A stretch of 64,000 nt of DNA from Armigeres subalbatus (GCF_024139115.2 NC_085140.1:26567956-26631955); one strand, 5' to 3'. Shown: positions 45,916 through 57,978, counted from the stretch's first letter. Translations and numbers: made by a program. Notes: generated from the sequence alone by a model not told the origin.

Positions 45916-45953
45916 CACTGAATGGGAGCTCTCGCTGGGTATATCGTTTTATA
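45916..45953 (-). promoter_or_regulatory. TATA box and initiator of gene G1
   Basis: Minus-strand TATAAAA at 45953-45947 is followed 34 nt later by the insect initiator TCAGTG (45921-45916, start at 45919). The first ATG after it is the G1 start, giving a 67-nt 5' UTR. Confidence 0.65.
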
Positions 45954-45999
45954 TGTTGACTGGTCTCCTAACCGTTGACAAAACCCGAGGAAGGAGAGG

Positions 46000-46307
46000 T
46001 GCTAATTCAGGGTGATAACCAGATATTATCAGACATAACGTAGACGCCGATTGTGGTGACCATGACGATTTGCTGGTCATTGTGGCAACGAAAGCGGAAT
46101 TGAGCGGTTCGAATACATCGGGCATAAATCTGGGTGAGCGACCTCAAAGTATGTTCTTTAGAACATTCGCAAATCGACTACGATCGAAAGATTTACGTAA
46201 TGGAAAATGGAAGCTTTGGATGATTATATTATTTGCAACCTATTGCGCTCAATTGCGGCCACTAGATTTGTTGTAAAACTGCTTAATCTACCATTTGTCC
46301 TATGCAC
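46000..46307. other. Unassigned spacer
   Basis: A 68-codon + strand frame (46070-46276) has no family features. No other signal seen. Confidence 0.3.
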
Positions 46308-46690
46308 CTACGAGCTGGGTGGTCTAGTGGCTACCACTTCTACCAGGAGGAGGTGGTCGTGGGTTCAATTCGAGGCTCATCCCTTTCCTACTTTGTATTT
46401 CTATCTTCTGTGTTTCACGTTCTACAGAATCGATTCCTATTGTTATAACCTCACACTAACTATTCCAAAAAACCTCCCGTGGAATCTATGAGAGGTTGTA
46501 AAGTTCTCTGCATCTCTCTTAAGTAGGTGTCCAACTAACCATCCGTTACCTTCCTCAGCATTCGCAAGGACGTGGCCAGGACAGAACTCGACTATTGGAG
46601 GGTGCATTGCTTCCATCTAAGCGACAGTGATTAGTCCCAAATCAATAATAGTGGTAACGGATGAAATATATGTGGTATCGTAACCCGCCT
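46308..46690 (+). mobile_element. tRNA-derived SINE, different family
   Basis: The head 'gagctgggtggtctagtggc' and the B-box 'gtgggttcaattcgag' are tRNA-like. The body runs through 'gtggtaacggatgaaatat'. Exact 3' end uncertain. Confidence 0.55.
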
Positions 46691-47149
46691 AACATTTCTT
46701 TTCTTTCCTCGTTGCCTCGCAAATTTCGGGTTTAAGTTGATTGATCAAGAAGATTATCTGGAGATCCTACATTACTTTGGAAAGAAGAATCACTCTGGGA
46801 ATTCTAAAAAAATCTGGGAATTCAGCAAAATTTGTAAATCTTGGGTTGATTTCTCTAGATTTTCTATACCACTACTTCGAAAATCGTCTATAACTTCTTT
46901 GCAAATTCTTGATATTTATTCCAGGAATTCTGTAGGACTCTTTTCAAAAATTGCTCCAAGAATTCTCCAGAAACTTCTTCTAGAATATCTAATTAATTTC
47001 TCCAAGATTTCCTTCAGGACTACCATGATAAATGTCACCAAACGTCTATTCTTGATTTTATTCAGAAATTAATTTTATTCAGAAATTAATATTTTGTCCG
47101 GGAAGTCCTGTGTAATTCCTAGTAAAAATACTTAGCACAAAAGGCTGCA

Positions 47150-47345
47150 TTATGCCTTCCTCAGTATGGAAATAAAAATCGGGTCTTAAAGCAAAATCAT
47201 ACTGTGGGTTCAATTTATAGCACTTGGAAGTTTTTGGACTTTCCTATGCATCTGGGCATCATCGAGCTAGTCTTATGACAAAGGAATGCAAAACTGGTGA
47301 ATAAGCTGAAAAATCTCGTAGTCAATAACTGTGAAACTAACTCAA
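47150..47345 (+). mobile_element. Decayed Feilai-type SINE
   Basis: It keeps the order 'aaagcaaaatcatactgtgg', 'gactttcctatgcatctggg', 'gagctagtcttatgacaaag' and 'gtcaataactgtgaaact', as in 60462-60750, with many changes. Confidence 0.5.
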
Positions 47346-47944
47346 CGGAATTTCTCATCCAGAAATTTCGGGAAATGTCTTATTCATTTCTCAGAACTCC
47401 TGGATTAGGAAATTCCAAAAATTCCCCGAAAATGTGGAAGAAGAATCTCCTCAGAATTCTCGAATAAAAGTTTCATTGAAATTTTTGACAATGGAACGCC
47501 GCAGAAGTTCAGTACAAAGAATTCCTTAGAAGAGAGGGGGGATGTTAGGTTGGGTTCTCTAGAATTTTTTGAGGAAGAAATATCCATAATTCCTGAAGGG
47601 AAGTCCTCAGAGCTCCTGCCCTAGTAACATTTTGATTTTATGCTGACCCGTAACGCTGGGTAGACACCTTGAGGTGGTGTATTACGGGGTATGATCTACC
47701 ACGGTTACATTGCCAGCTACAGGCAAATCCTGACCCAACGAATACCTTCCTTATTATCGCACTTCGTGGTACTTATGAGGGTGTCGCTAAGTCGATGGCC
47801 TCTCGTTAAGTAAGTACCACTTCAACACTTCCTTCCTCTCCCTAGTTACGGTGAAGATGGGCGTGGTCAGGAGTAGTAATCCTCATGCTTTTGTTTTTAT
47901 TGTTTAAGATTGGAATCAAGGACCACTCCACTTCTTGATTTCTG
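47346..47944. other. Repeat-like DNA before the RTE fragment
   Basis: A 'ggaattcc' tract to about 47620, then 47640-47880 with 'ctgggtagacaccttgaggt' and 'ggtcaggagtagtaatcctc', which reads like an unassigned SINE or MITE. No gene seen. Confidence 0.3.
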
Positions 47945-48198
47945 ATAGTGTGGAAAGAAAGTGTGGAAAGCAGGCATCGAACGACTACCTTCTACCAAAG
48001 CTGTGGCACCAACAAGCTGGGAACCGGCTTCATATTGCTGGGCAAGATGCGCCAACGCGTGATTGGGTGGCAGCCAATCAATGCAAGGATGTGCAAGCTG
48101 AGGAAAAAAGGCCGTTTCTTCAACTATAGCATCATTAACGTGCACTGCCCACACGAAGGGAGAATCGACAACAAGAAAGAAGCGTTCTACGCACAGCT
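47945..48198 (+). mobile_element. RTE-clade LINE, endonuclease fragment (left of the foldback insertion)
   Basis: It encodes TFYQSCGTNKLGTGFILLGK and MRQRVIGWQPINARMCKL, then FFNYSIINVHCPHEGRI, as in the full copy. It stops at AGCT (48195-48198), where foldback 3 entered. The same LINE resumes at 56021. Confidence 0.85.
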
Positions 48199-48701
48199 CA
48201 CATTGGAACAACTCAGAAAAAAGACGGTCAAAACCTCATTGTGGCGTTTAATACAGATTTAGATCCATGATTTTTTCAAAGAATGTGTTCAAAAAGCTGA
48301 CCGACAAAATCTAGAGCGTGAAATCCACTATTATGTTTTAATGCGATACCCGAGCAAAACAAATTTTTTCTACAATATTGTCTTTGTTCGGGTTTTTGAT
48401 AATGTTTTAGAATATTGTGTTTTGAGATATTTTGTTGAAGATACTGTATGTTTTTCTCCTAATTTTAAGTGTTGACCCGTTTTTTTTTTTTTTTTTTTGA
48501 CTAATTTTATTTGCTAATTATCTAATACATGCATTCATCTCTTAGACTAGGTGTTCCGTGTTTTCTTAACACTATCATCCTTATTTGCTATGTTACGCTT
48601 TTAGTTATTATTAATACATTTCAATTGCCTCTAGCAGTTCCTCTGGTTGAATTGAACCATGTAGGAATTACAATGTTTTCTACTTAAACTAAACTTAACC
48701 T

Positions 48702-50142
48702 CAGTACATTCAAAGTTAATTGCCTATATGCCGGGTATTAAGCCACCCGGAGTGGAAATTAATTACTATGTCTGAAACTTGATTATGCATATGTACAACA
48801 TGTGATAGATTTAGTTCGGAAAAGGTATTGGAGGGTAACCGCCCCTTCGGTGGGGTTTGATCCCACGACCCCAGTTCGCATGACAGGTGCTTTCCCTACT
48901 AAGCTACGAAGGACCTCCGTCGTCCACCGCAGCTTAGCGGGTACTGATGAAACCAAATTCCCAGCACCAGGTACCAGCCGATCTCTCGCAATACATTTTT
49001 CAGAACTAACTCTCTCAAATGTATTTTTGTACACATCATGTCAACCAAGTAGGATGAGTATTTAATATTGTCCGGCTCCTACACACTTGCTTCATCAGCA
49101 ACGGCGCTCAATGAAGTAGGGTTGTGTGAGGTTGTGCCAGTTTGGTCGTCAGATCCCAACACGACCACACAAGCGAAGAGAGATCGCCACTCGAGATCAG
49201 TACATTCAAAGTTAATTGCCTATATGCCGGGTATTAAGCCACCCGGAGTGGAAATTAATTACTATGTCTGAAACTTGATTATGCATATGTACAACATGTG
49301 ATAGATTTAGTTCGGAAAAGGTATTGGATGATGAAGCAAGTGTGTAGGAGCCGGACAATATTAAATACTCATCCTACTTGGTTGACATGATGTGTACAAA
49401 AATACATTTGAGAGAGTTAGTTCTGAAAATGTGAGAGATCGGCTGGTACCTGGTGCTGGGAATTTGGTTTCATCAGTACCCGCTAAGCTGCGGTGGACGA
49501 CGGAGGTCCTTCGTAGCTTAGTAGGGAAAGCACCTGTCATGCGAACTGGGGTCGTGGGATCAAACCCCACCGAAGGGGCGGTTACCCTCCAATACCTTTT
49601 CCGAACTAAATCTATCACATGTTGTACATATGCATAATCAAGTTTCAGACATAGTAATTAATTTCCACTCCGGTGGCTTAATACCCGGCATATAGGCAAT
49701 TAACTTTGAATGTACTGATCTCGAGTGGCGATCTCTCTTCGCTTGTGTGGTCGTGTTGGGATCTGACGACCAAACTGGCACAACCTCACACAACCCTACT
49801 TCATTGAGCGCCGTTGCTGATGAAGCAAGTGTGTAGGAGCCGGACAATATTAAATACTCATCCTACTTGGTTGACATGATGTGTACAAAAATACATTTGA
49901 GAGAGTTAGTTCTGAAAATGTATTGCGAGAGATCGGCTGGTACCTGGTGCTGGGAATTTGGTTTCATCAGTACCCGCTAAGCTGCGGTGGACGACGGAGG
50001 TCCTTCGTAGCTTAGTAGGGAAAGCACCTGTCATGCGAACTGGGGTCGTGGGATCAAACCCCACCGAAGGGGCGGTTACCCTCCAATACCTTTTCCGAAC
50101 TAAATCTATCACATGTTGTACATATGCATAATCAAGTTTTAG
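48702..50142. mobile_element. 1.44-kb foldback element carrying tRNA-like sequence (foldback 2)
   Basis: Blocks X (palindromic 'gcatatgtacaacatgtg'), T (tRNA-like) and Z are arranged X-T-Z-X, then reversed Z(part)-T-X-Z-T-X. The flanks repeat ACTTAACCT (48693-48701 and 50143-50151), so it entered the LINE 3' UTR as one unit. The T block reads on the + strand at 49508-49576 and about 49998-50068 'cttcgtagcttagtagggaa' ... 'gtcgtgggatcaaaccccac', i.e. an A-box and B-box arrangement. The open frames in T are mirrored copies, not genes. Confidence 0.8.
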
Positions 50143-50159
50143 ACTTAACCTATTTTATA

Positions 50160-53100
50160 CTAAGGGTACAAGGAGTTAATCGTTGCAATAGAAGATTGCA
50201 ACGATTTTTGTCTAAAATTGGAAATTATTTTGTTGGACATTTGTTGCAATGTCTCAATATTAGAAATTCTATGAAGTTCATTGGTACTATACCACGGAGG
50301 CAACTTCAGAATCATTTTCAAAATTTTATTTTGAATCCTCTGGAGTGCCTTCTTTCTGGTATTGCAGCAACTAGTCCATATTGGCACAGCATACAACATG
50401 GCAGGTCTAAAATTTGTTTGTAAATCAAAAGTTTGTTCTTAAGACAAAGTTTTGATTTTCTGTTTATAAGTGGATATAGGCACTTAATATATTTGTTACA
50501 TTTGGCTTGAAGGCCTTCAATGTGATTTTAAAAGTTAATTTTTGATCTAGCAGAAGTCCTAAATATTTAGCTTCGCTGGACCAATTAATTGGAACACCAT
50601 TCATAGTGACAATATGTCTGCTAGAAGGTTTCAAATACGAAGCTCTCGGCTTATGTGGGAAAATTATAAGCTGAGTTTTGGAAGCATTCGGGGAAATTTT
50701 CCATTTTTGCAAGTAAGTGGAGAAAATATCCAAACTTTTTTGCAATCTACTACAAATGACACGAAGGCTTCGCCCTTTGGCTGAAAGGCCCGTGTCATCT
50801 GCAAACAAAGATTTTTGACACCCTGGTGGTAAATCAGGTAAGTCAGAAGTAAAAATGTTATACAATATGGGCCCCAGTATGCTGCCTTGGGGACACTAGC
50901 CCTTACAGGTAATCTATCAGATTTAGTATTCTGATAGTTTACCTGCAGTGAGCGATCTGATAAATAATTTTGGATCAGTTTAATGATGTACAGAGGAAAA
51001 TTAAAATTCATCAATTTTACAATCAAACCTTCATGCCAAACACTGTCAAATGCTTTCTCTATATCAAGAAGAGCAACTCCAGTCGAATATCCTTCAGATT
51101 TGTTGAGCCGAATTAAGTTCGTAACTCTTAATAACTGATGAGTGGTTGAATGCCCATGGCGAAAACCAAATTGCTCATCAGCAAAAATAGAATTGTCATT
51201 AATATGAACCATCATTCTATTTAAAATAATCTTTTCAAACAGTTTGCTTATTGAAGAAAGCAAACTGATTGGGCAATAACTAGAAGCCTCAGCTGGATTT
51301 TGTCCGGCTTCAAAATTTGAACAACTTTGGCGTTTTTCCATTTATCTGGGAAATATGCCAATTGAAAACATTTGTTAAATAAATTAACCAAAATGATAAA
51401 GAGCTCTCAGGAAGTTTTTTGATAAGTATGTAGAAAATACCATCATCACCCGGGGCTTTCATATTTTTAAATTTTCTAGTAATAGATCTCACTTCATCCA
51501 AATTGGTTCCCAACGAAGGGTCAAAAACAATCTCTTGATTGAGAATGTCTTCGAAGCTCCGTGTAACCTGATCCTCAATTGGACTAGTGAGACCTAGACT
51601 AAAATTATGGGCACTCTCGAACTGCTGAGCAAGTTTTTGAGCCTTTTCGCCATTTGTTAATAAAATTTTATTTCCCTCTTTAAGCGCTGGAATTGGCTTT
51701 TGAGGTTTTTAAGAATTTTGTTAATTTCCAAAAGGGTTTCGAACTGGGATCCAACTTCGAGACATTATTCTCAAAGTTGGTATTTCTCAGAATAGCGAAA
51801 CGTTTTTTAATTTCATTTTGCAAATCTCGCCAAATAACTTTCAACGCGGGATCGCGAGTTCTTTGGTATTGCCTTCTTCTCACATTTTTAAGACGGATCA
51901 GTAGCTGAAGATCGTCGTCAATAATAATGGAGTTGAATTTAATTTCACATTTAGGAATTGCAATGCCTCTGGCTTCGACAATTAAATTTGTCAAAGATAC
52001 GAGAGCATTATCAATATCACTTTTGGTATCGAGAGGAATATCAACATCAAAATTCCTATCGATATACGTTTTATATAAATCCCAATCAGCTCTATGATAA
52101 TTAAAAGTAGAGCTGATTGGATTATAAATGGCTTCTTGTGAGATTTCAAATGTCACAGGAAGGTGATCAGAGTCAAAGTCAGCATGAGTTACCAATTGGC
52201 CACACAGCTGACTTGAATCCGTTAAAACTAAATCAATTGTAGAAGGATTTCGACTGGAAGAAAAACAAGTTGGTCCATTGGGATATTGAATAGTATAATA
52301 TCCCGCAGAACAATCTTCAAATAAAATTTTACCATTGGAATTGCTTTGAGCATTATTCCATGAACGGTGTTTGGCATTGAAGTCACCAATTACGAAGAAT
52401 TTTGATTTGTTGCGAGTCAGAATTTGAAGATCAGCTTTCAACAAATTCTTTTGCTGCCCATTGCATTGAAAAGGCAAGTAGGCTGCAATGAGGGAAAATT
52501 TTCCAAAATTTATTTCAACAGAAACTCCCAAGGTTTCAAAAACTTTGGTTTCAAACGAAGAAAATAATTTATGTTTGATACGTCTATTAATGACAATGGC
52601 GACCCCACCACAGGCGCTGTCAAGACGATCATTTCTGTAGATAAAATAGTTTGGATCTCTTTTAATGGAGAGTCCTGGTTTTAAATACGTTTCAGTTATA
52701 ATGGCAATATGCACATTATGAACTGAAAGGAAGTTGAATAATTCATCTTCCTTACCCTTTAGAGAGCGGGCATTCCAATTTAGAACTTTCACACAATTAT
52801 TTGGATCCATTGAAACGGAGTCCGATAACAATTTTTGTGTGTACTTTATACCAACCTGAACAGCTTCAGGAATGGTATTTGCTTTGAACATTGCATCAAT
52901 CATGTGATGCAATTGTTCAGTTAAAAAATCAAAATCGGAAGCAGTCATGCTACCTGAATCGGCAACATTACCGTTATTTTGCGTTGGGACATGGGTATAA
53001 ACCTCATTTTGAGAAGAGAAATTTGGTCTACCAGCAGCGATGTTTGCATACGTAGGTACATTGGAAAAATTGGAATTTACTGAAGTGCTTGCTACCCGTT

Positions 53101-53302
53101 GACGAGCGGCAAAATTTGTTTGTGAATTGTGGTGGGTATGAATTGCTCGACCGGTAACCGGTTTAGAAATTTGAGCGTTTGAAAAATTTCTACCCGTCGA
53201 ATCTGGGATCCGATTGGAATTTCCCGTCATCAATTTTGCACGGGAATTCAAAACTTTTGCGTGAAGGGCATTCCCAGAAATTGGATTTATGATTGCCCCC
53301 AC
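50160..53302 (-). pseudogene. Jockey-clade ORF2 (endonuclease and reverse transcriptase), frameshifted
   Basis: The long frame 53302-51680 carries the C-terminal part of ORF1, then a methionine (MDPNNCVKVLNWNARSL, about 52810) that opens the endonuclease: IITETYLKPG, FFVIGDFNAKHRSWN and DFDSDHLPV. After frameshifts the reverse transcriptase follows: MKAPGDDGIFYILIKKL (51450), YCPISLLSSISKLFEKII, FGFRHGHSTTHQLL, ALLDIEKAFDSVWH, then FADDTGLSAKG (50800), ending IATINSLYP (50163). The catalytic FADD is intact, but at least three frame breaks separate the domains. Confidence 0.85.
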
Positions 53303-54198
53303 AGTTTGCGCACTTAAATTTATTGGAATCTTCTCTCACAGGACATGCGTCCTTGGCGTGAGAGGTTCCACCACAAATCATGCATTTAGCATCCATGTGA
53401 CAATGTTTGGTTCCATGACCCCACTTTTGGCACTTACGGCACTGGGTGGGGTTTTGGAAATTTCCCCCAGGCCTGCGGAAATGTTCCCATGTAACACGGA
53501 CATGGGACATAATACAGGCCTTTTCCAAACTTTTCATATTATTTAGTTAACATTAACAATAAAATTCATGAGAAATAGTGGGAAGTACCAGAGTGGGATT
53601 TCTTTTTCATCTTAATTACTTGGACTGGTGAAAATCCAAGTAATTGAGAAATTTCAATTTTAATCTCATCCAGTGATTTGTCATCACTGGGGAGACCTTT
53701 CAAGACGACTTTGAACAATCGCTCAGTTTTGTCGTCGTATGTGAAGAATTTATGGCGCTTCTCAGTTAAATAGTGAAGAAGACGTTTGCGATCGTCAAAG
53801 GATCCCGGCAAAACGCGGCAGTCACCCTTCCTAGCAATCTGAAATGAAACCTTGATCCCCTGAAGGTTACTCAAAATCTCATTCCGGAAGCCAGAAAACT
53901 CGGCAACAGATACCACAATTGGCGGAATCCTTTGCTTTTTCGCATGAATCGAATCACCTGGGCTAGAGGTAGATTCGATTTGCTCAATTTCATAATTTTC
54001 ATTAATCAAATCGAACTGATTGCTCAGTTCGATTGGAGAAGAATTATTTCCGATATTAGAGTTAGAAGGAATATCTGAATTCTCCAGCTTCCTTCTATTT
54101 TTTCCGCGCTTGGGCAGGACGGTCTTGAAACCTTGTTTCTTTGAAGGAAGTGGAGAATTCAGAGACTCCCCCTTCCTCTTGTTTTTGTTAATACTCAT
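53190..54198 (-). pseudogene. Jockey-clade ORF1 (gag-like, zinc knuckles), frameshifted
   Basis: It starts MSINKNKRKGESLNSP and has a basic N-terminus with an RNA-binding-type middle (KVVLKGLPSDDKSLDEI). A frame break at 53540-53566 follows, then a zinc-knuckle array: CRKCQKWGHGTKHC, CMICGGTSHAKDAC and CANCGGNHKSNFWEC. The C-terminal part continues in the frame of ORF2. Confidence 0.85.
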
Positions 54199-56020
54199 TG
54201 CTGAGCGTGGAGACGTGACCTTCTAAGAGGTTTTTTCCCAGAACGGTGTCCCTGCAGGATTACCACCGCTTGACGGAATTTTACTTCCGCAAACGGGTCC
54301 AACGTAAAACGAAGGCACGGGTCCTTGCAAAGATCGTAACGGGATCAGTGGGTACAAATAGCGCTAAGAAGCACCGTTGAAATTAAAATAGCTTCGGGTA
54401 GTATTAAAAACTTCCTTCCGCAAAGAGAGAAAGAACCGCACAGCACGAAAGCACGATGCGGTCTGAAGTGTTGAATCGTTTTCTTCGATATTGCAGTCTT
54501 AAACTAATATAAAAATCGGGTTTCAATATTTCGAAACTAAATATACAACGTTTTAACGCGTTTTGTATCACAAAACATTAAACAGAACTGACAAACGCTA
54601 ATCTCAAGATAATATGGCCTTTTTTGTTGACATTTCTATCAAATGGAACACATTTATCGGAAAAATAGGTCAATTTCATGAAAAAAATATCACCCTTATT
54701 GGCACATTTTGGCAGCTAGATTTACGTTATTCAGAAAGCTAATTTTATATAGAAGAAGCCAGTGGCTAAAGCTCAGTTGGGTCTGAATGCTCATTGATTT
54801 TTGTACCAATTTTTTAAAGTGTTATTTTCGAAAAAAAAATAGGCTGTGTTTCACCTGTATCCAGTTTGTACTAAAATTAGTACTAAAAATGCTATAGCTC
54901 CCGCTCACAAAGAGCATTCTCCTTCCCTTAAGATATGTTAGATAGAAATATGCGCTCAAACATGATAAGTAAGTAAAATATAAGTAAACTGATTTTCTTG
55001 TTTCAATTTAATTTGACTTTAATTGATTATTAAGCAGTTATTTCCGCATTATCGATTAACGGTAAGGTGCAAGTATCTAAACCAATAAGGTATTATACGG
55101 ACACAGTACCGAATTTCGGCTATATCTCTATATTCGAGCATTTATTAAAAATATTTTCGAAGTTTTGGCGAGGTTTTAGCTCTCATAAAGATACACTTAT
55201 TATTTAGCCAAATTTACTTCTAAAACCGATCGATTTTGTTTGAAAACAATGTTTTTTAAAAGTTGGCTAAATTAGGCACTGAATTATTAACAAAGAGTAC
55301 GCTCACCCTACTTATAGAAATAATAAATAGATCCACAATTAGGCCGATGAAATGAGTATATAATGAGAAAGAGAAATATTTATCGAAAACTACACTATAA
55401 AAATTAGAACTAAAATCAGTGAGCCTCATCAGACCCAACTGAGCTTTGGCCACTGGCTTCTTTTATACAAAATCAGCTTTTAGAATAACGGAATTCTAGC
55501 TGCAAAAATGTGACTATAAGGCTGATATTTAATCAAGAAATTAGCCTATTTTTTCGATAAAACCGTTCTATTTGACTGAAATTCCAAACAGAAAGACCAT
55601 ATTATCTGAAAACGATCGTATATTAGTGCCATTTTTGATTTTGTGATATAAAACGTATTGATATGTTGTATATTTATTTTAAAAATACTGAAAATCTAAT
55701 TTTAATAGGAGTTTTGGACAGCAGTATCGAAAAACAACGATTCAACCTTTAAAATTAGAAAGAAAACATACAGTATCTTTAGCAAAATTTCTCAGAACAC
55801 AATATTCTAAAATATTGTCAAAAACCTGAACAAAAAACAATAGTAGAAAAAAATTCTTTTTTTGCTCGGGTATCGCATTAAAACATAATAGTGGATTTCA
55901 CGCTCTAGATTTTGTCGGGCAGCTTTTTGAACACATTCTATGGAAAAATCATGGATCTAAATCTGTATTAAACGCCACAATGAGGTTTTGACCGTCTTTT
56001 TTCTGAGTTGTTCCAATGTG

Positions 56021-57092
56021 AGCTGGAGCAAACATACTCCATTGCGGGACGTCAAAATCGTCATCGGCGACATGAACGCTCAGGTAGGAAGGGAGGAAAT
56101 GTATAGACCGGTCATAGGACCGGATAGTCTGCATATCGCATCAAACTACAACGGCCAATGACGCATAAACTTTGCAGCCTCCCGCGGAATGGTAGTCCGA
56201 AGCGCCTTCTATCCCCGCAAAAATATCCACAAGGCCACATGGAGACCACCTAACTAAGAAACGGAAAACCAAATCGACCACGTTCTAATCGACGGTAAAT
56301 TCTTCTCCGACATCACGAACGTCCGCACTTACCGCAGTGCGAATATTGAATCCGACCACTACCTCGTTGCAGTATGTCTGCGCTCAAAACTCTCGACGGT
56401 GTACAAGATGCGTCGGAGTCGGTGGTGTACAAGATGCGGCTACAAGACGGTAGACTAGCCCAAGAGTACGCGCAGCAGATGAAAGTGGCACTCCCAACGG
56501 AAGAGCAGCTAGGCGCAGCGTCTCTTGAAGATGGCTGGAGAGATATTCGATCCGCCATGGGAAACGACTGGTATGACGGCGAATGTGAGCAGAGATTGCT
56601 GCAATACCGCATGAGGGTGAACGAGGCACGATATAAACGGGCGCGGAACAGACAAAACTCGATTTTTCGGAGGAAAAAGCGCCAGCAGGAAGATCGAGAC
56701 CGTGATGAGACGGTGCAACTGTTTCGCGCTAATAACGCACGAATGTTCTATGAGAAGTTAGACTGTTCACGTAAGGGCCACGTGCCACAGCCCAATATGT
56801 CTTAGGACACAAATGGGAACCTTCTTACGAACGAGCGTGAGGTAATCCAATAGTGACAGCAGCACTACGAAGAGCACCTGAATGGCGATGTTGTAGACAA
56901 CGGTGGCAGTATGGTAATGAAGCTGGGAGCACGCACGCAGGACATACGACTTCCGGCTCCGAAACTCCAGGAAATCCAGAAGGAGATCGGCCGGCTGAAA
57001 AATAACAAAGCCCCTGGAGTTGACCAACTACCAGGAGATCTGTTTGAACATGGTGGCGAGGCACTGACTAGAGCGCTGCACTGGGTAATTAC
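56021..57092 (+). mobile_element. RTE-clade LINE continued: endonuclease end and RT start
   Basis: It resumes the LINE interrupted at 48198. Frames in sequence encode the endonuclease remainder, then NRQNSIFRRKKRQQEDRDRD (56650) and NNKAPGVDQLPGDLFEHGGE (57000-57060). Internal stops such as at 56804 show decay. It ends in GTAATTAC, the target of the MITE. Confidence 0.85.
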
Positions 57093-57288
57093 TATAGATA
57101 GTGGAATATATAGATGAGCGAAGATAAATCCCCTGTCTCCAAACGAACTGTCAAACGTGTCTCCAAACGAGCATGACGTCACGATTTCAATGGAAACGTT
57201 AAGGGCTGTGACGTCATATGCGCGTGTGCACGGGCAAAAAAATCGACTCAGCCATGCTTTCACTCATCTATAGATTCTACTATCTATA
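57093..57288. mobile_element. 196-bp MITE with palindromic 8-bp target duplication
   Basis: Ends read inward TATAGATAGTGGAATATATA and TATAGATAGTAGAATCTATA, followed by GATGAG in both. GTAATTAC is present at 57085-57092 and 57289-57296, whereas the other RTE copy has it once ('ggtgattacaaaggtt'). Non-coding. Confidence 0.85.
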
Positions 57289-57296
57289 GTAATTAC

Positions 57297-57560
57297 CAAG
57301 GTTTGGGAGGATGAGGATGGATGGAGGATGAGGATGGATGGAGGATGGAAGGTGTCGTGTGTCCCATCTACAAAAAGAGCGATAAGCTGAATTGTAGCAA
57401 CTACCGCGCAATCACATTATGTCGCCGACTAACACCAATGGCAAGAGTGTTCGTGGGGCAGTACCTGGCGGGATTTATGGGTCAACGCTCTACCACAGAT
57501 CAGGTGTTCGCCGTACGTCAGGTATTGCAGAAATGCCGCGCTTCACTTTTCAGAAATGAT
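57297..57560 (+). mobile_element. RTE-clade LINE continued: RT part
   Basis: Encodes EGVVCPIYKKSDKLNCSNYR and VGQYLAGFMGQRSTTDQVFA. A short 'ggatgaggatggatggagga' duplication lies at 57309-57350. It breaks off at about 57548 and resumes at 58112. Confidence 0.8.
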
Positions 57561-57584
57561 TGAAAATTCCAATTTCCATTAGGG

Positions 57585-57978
57585 GGGTCCCGTAGCGTAG
57601 TTGGTTACACGTTCACCTTACAAGCGGACGGTCATGGGTTCGATTCCCTTCACCAAACCCTCGTCAGTCGCCGGATCCGCAGCCCATACGGTGGCGTTCT
57701 GGGATACACGTCTTACCGTCAGGGCTGCCTGATGACGACTGAGAACTTGTTCTTCTCGGAGGCATTCCTTCAACGTTACCCGGATAAAGGCAACCGAACA
57801 ATGCAACAATGGACTCACGATGAGGATGGACTGGCATTGACAACAATAATGAGTAATGGAAATCTAAAAATAGATTCTGTGTGAATTCTGTACAGCAGAA
57901 TATCACAGTAAATCTCGGCACAGTAGCGGTTAAGTAACACAGAGTGCCTAACAAATAAAGAATGGAATAAAAAAATTG
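57585..57978 (+). mobile_element. tRNA-Val-like SINE inserted in the RTE copy
   Basis: The head 'ggtcccgtagcgtagttggt' with 'cttacaa' in anticodon-loop position and 'catgggttcgattccc' (T arm / B box) resembles a tRNA-Val(UAC) gene. It continues into an unrelated body ('gtcgccggatccgcagccca') and ends in an A-rich tail. This is a SINE, not a tRNA gene, because the acceptor stem is not closed. Confidence 0.65.

Larger units (their letters stand above)
48477..54465 (-). mobile_element. Jockey-clade (Juan-like) LINE, near full length
   Basis: It lies between copies of AAGTGTTGA (48468-48476 and 54466-54474), with a poly(A) tail on the minus strand (T run 48481-48498). The 5' UTR covers about 54465-54200, ORF1 54198-about 52800, and ORF2 about 52800-50160. 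The 3' UTR is split by foldback 2 (48702-50142). Net length without that insertion is about 4.5 kb, close to full length for Jockey elements. Several frameshifts make it inactive. Confidence 0.85.
48199..56020. mobile_element. Long-arm foldback element (foldback 3), enlarged by a Jockey LINE
   Basis: Ends read inward CACATTGGAACAACTCAGAA on both sides and are perfect inverted repeats over a long distance (48199-48476 against about 55745-56020). The left arm continues after the LINE (54475-54810) and pairs with about 55395-55745. Without the LINE the element is about 1.8 kb with arms near 600 bp. AGCT is present at both outer edges (48195-48198, 56021-56024) and once at the uninterrupted site in the 33150-36266 copy, so the duplication is 4 bp. 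No coding capacity of its own. Confidence 0.8.

Noticed and set aside
48783..50112. Repeated 68-85 aa frames (MIDLVRKRYWRVTAPSVGFD... and MYKNTFERVSS...)
   Set aside because: They come from the reversed and forward copies of the tRNA-like block in foldback 2.
57603..57650. tRNA-Val gene
   Set aside because: Good internal boxes, but no closed acceptor stem and a fused non-tRNA body; a SINE.
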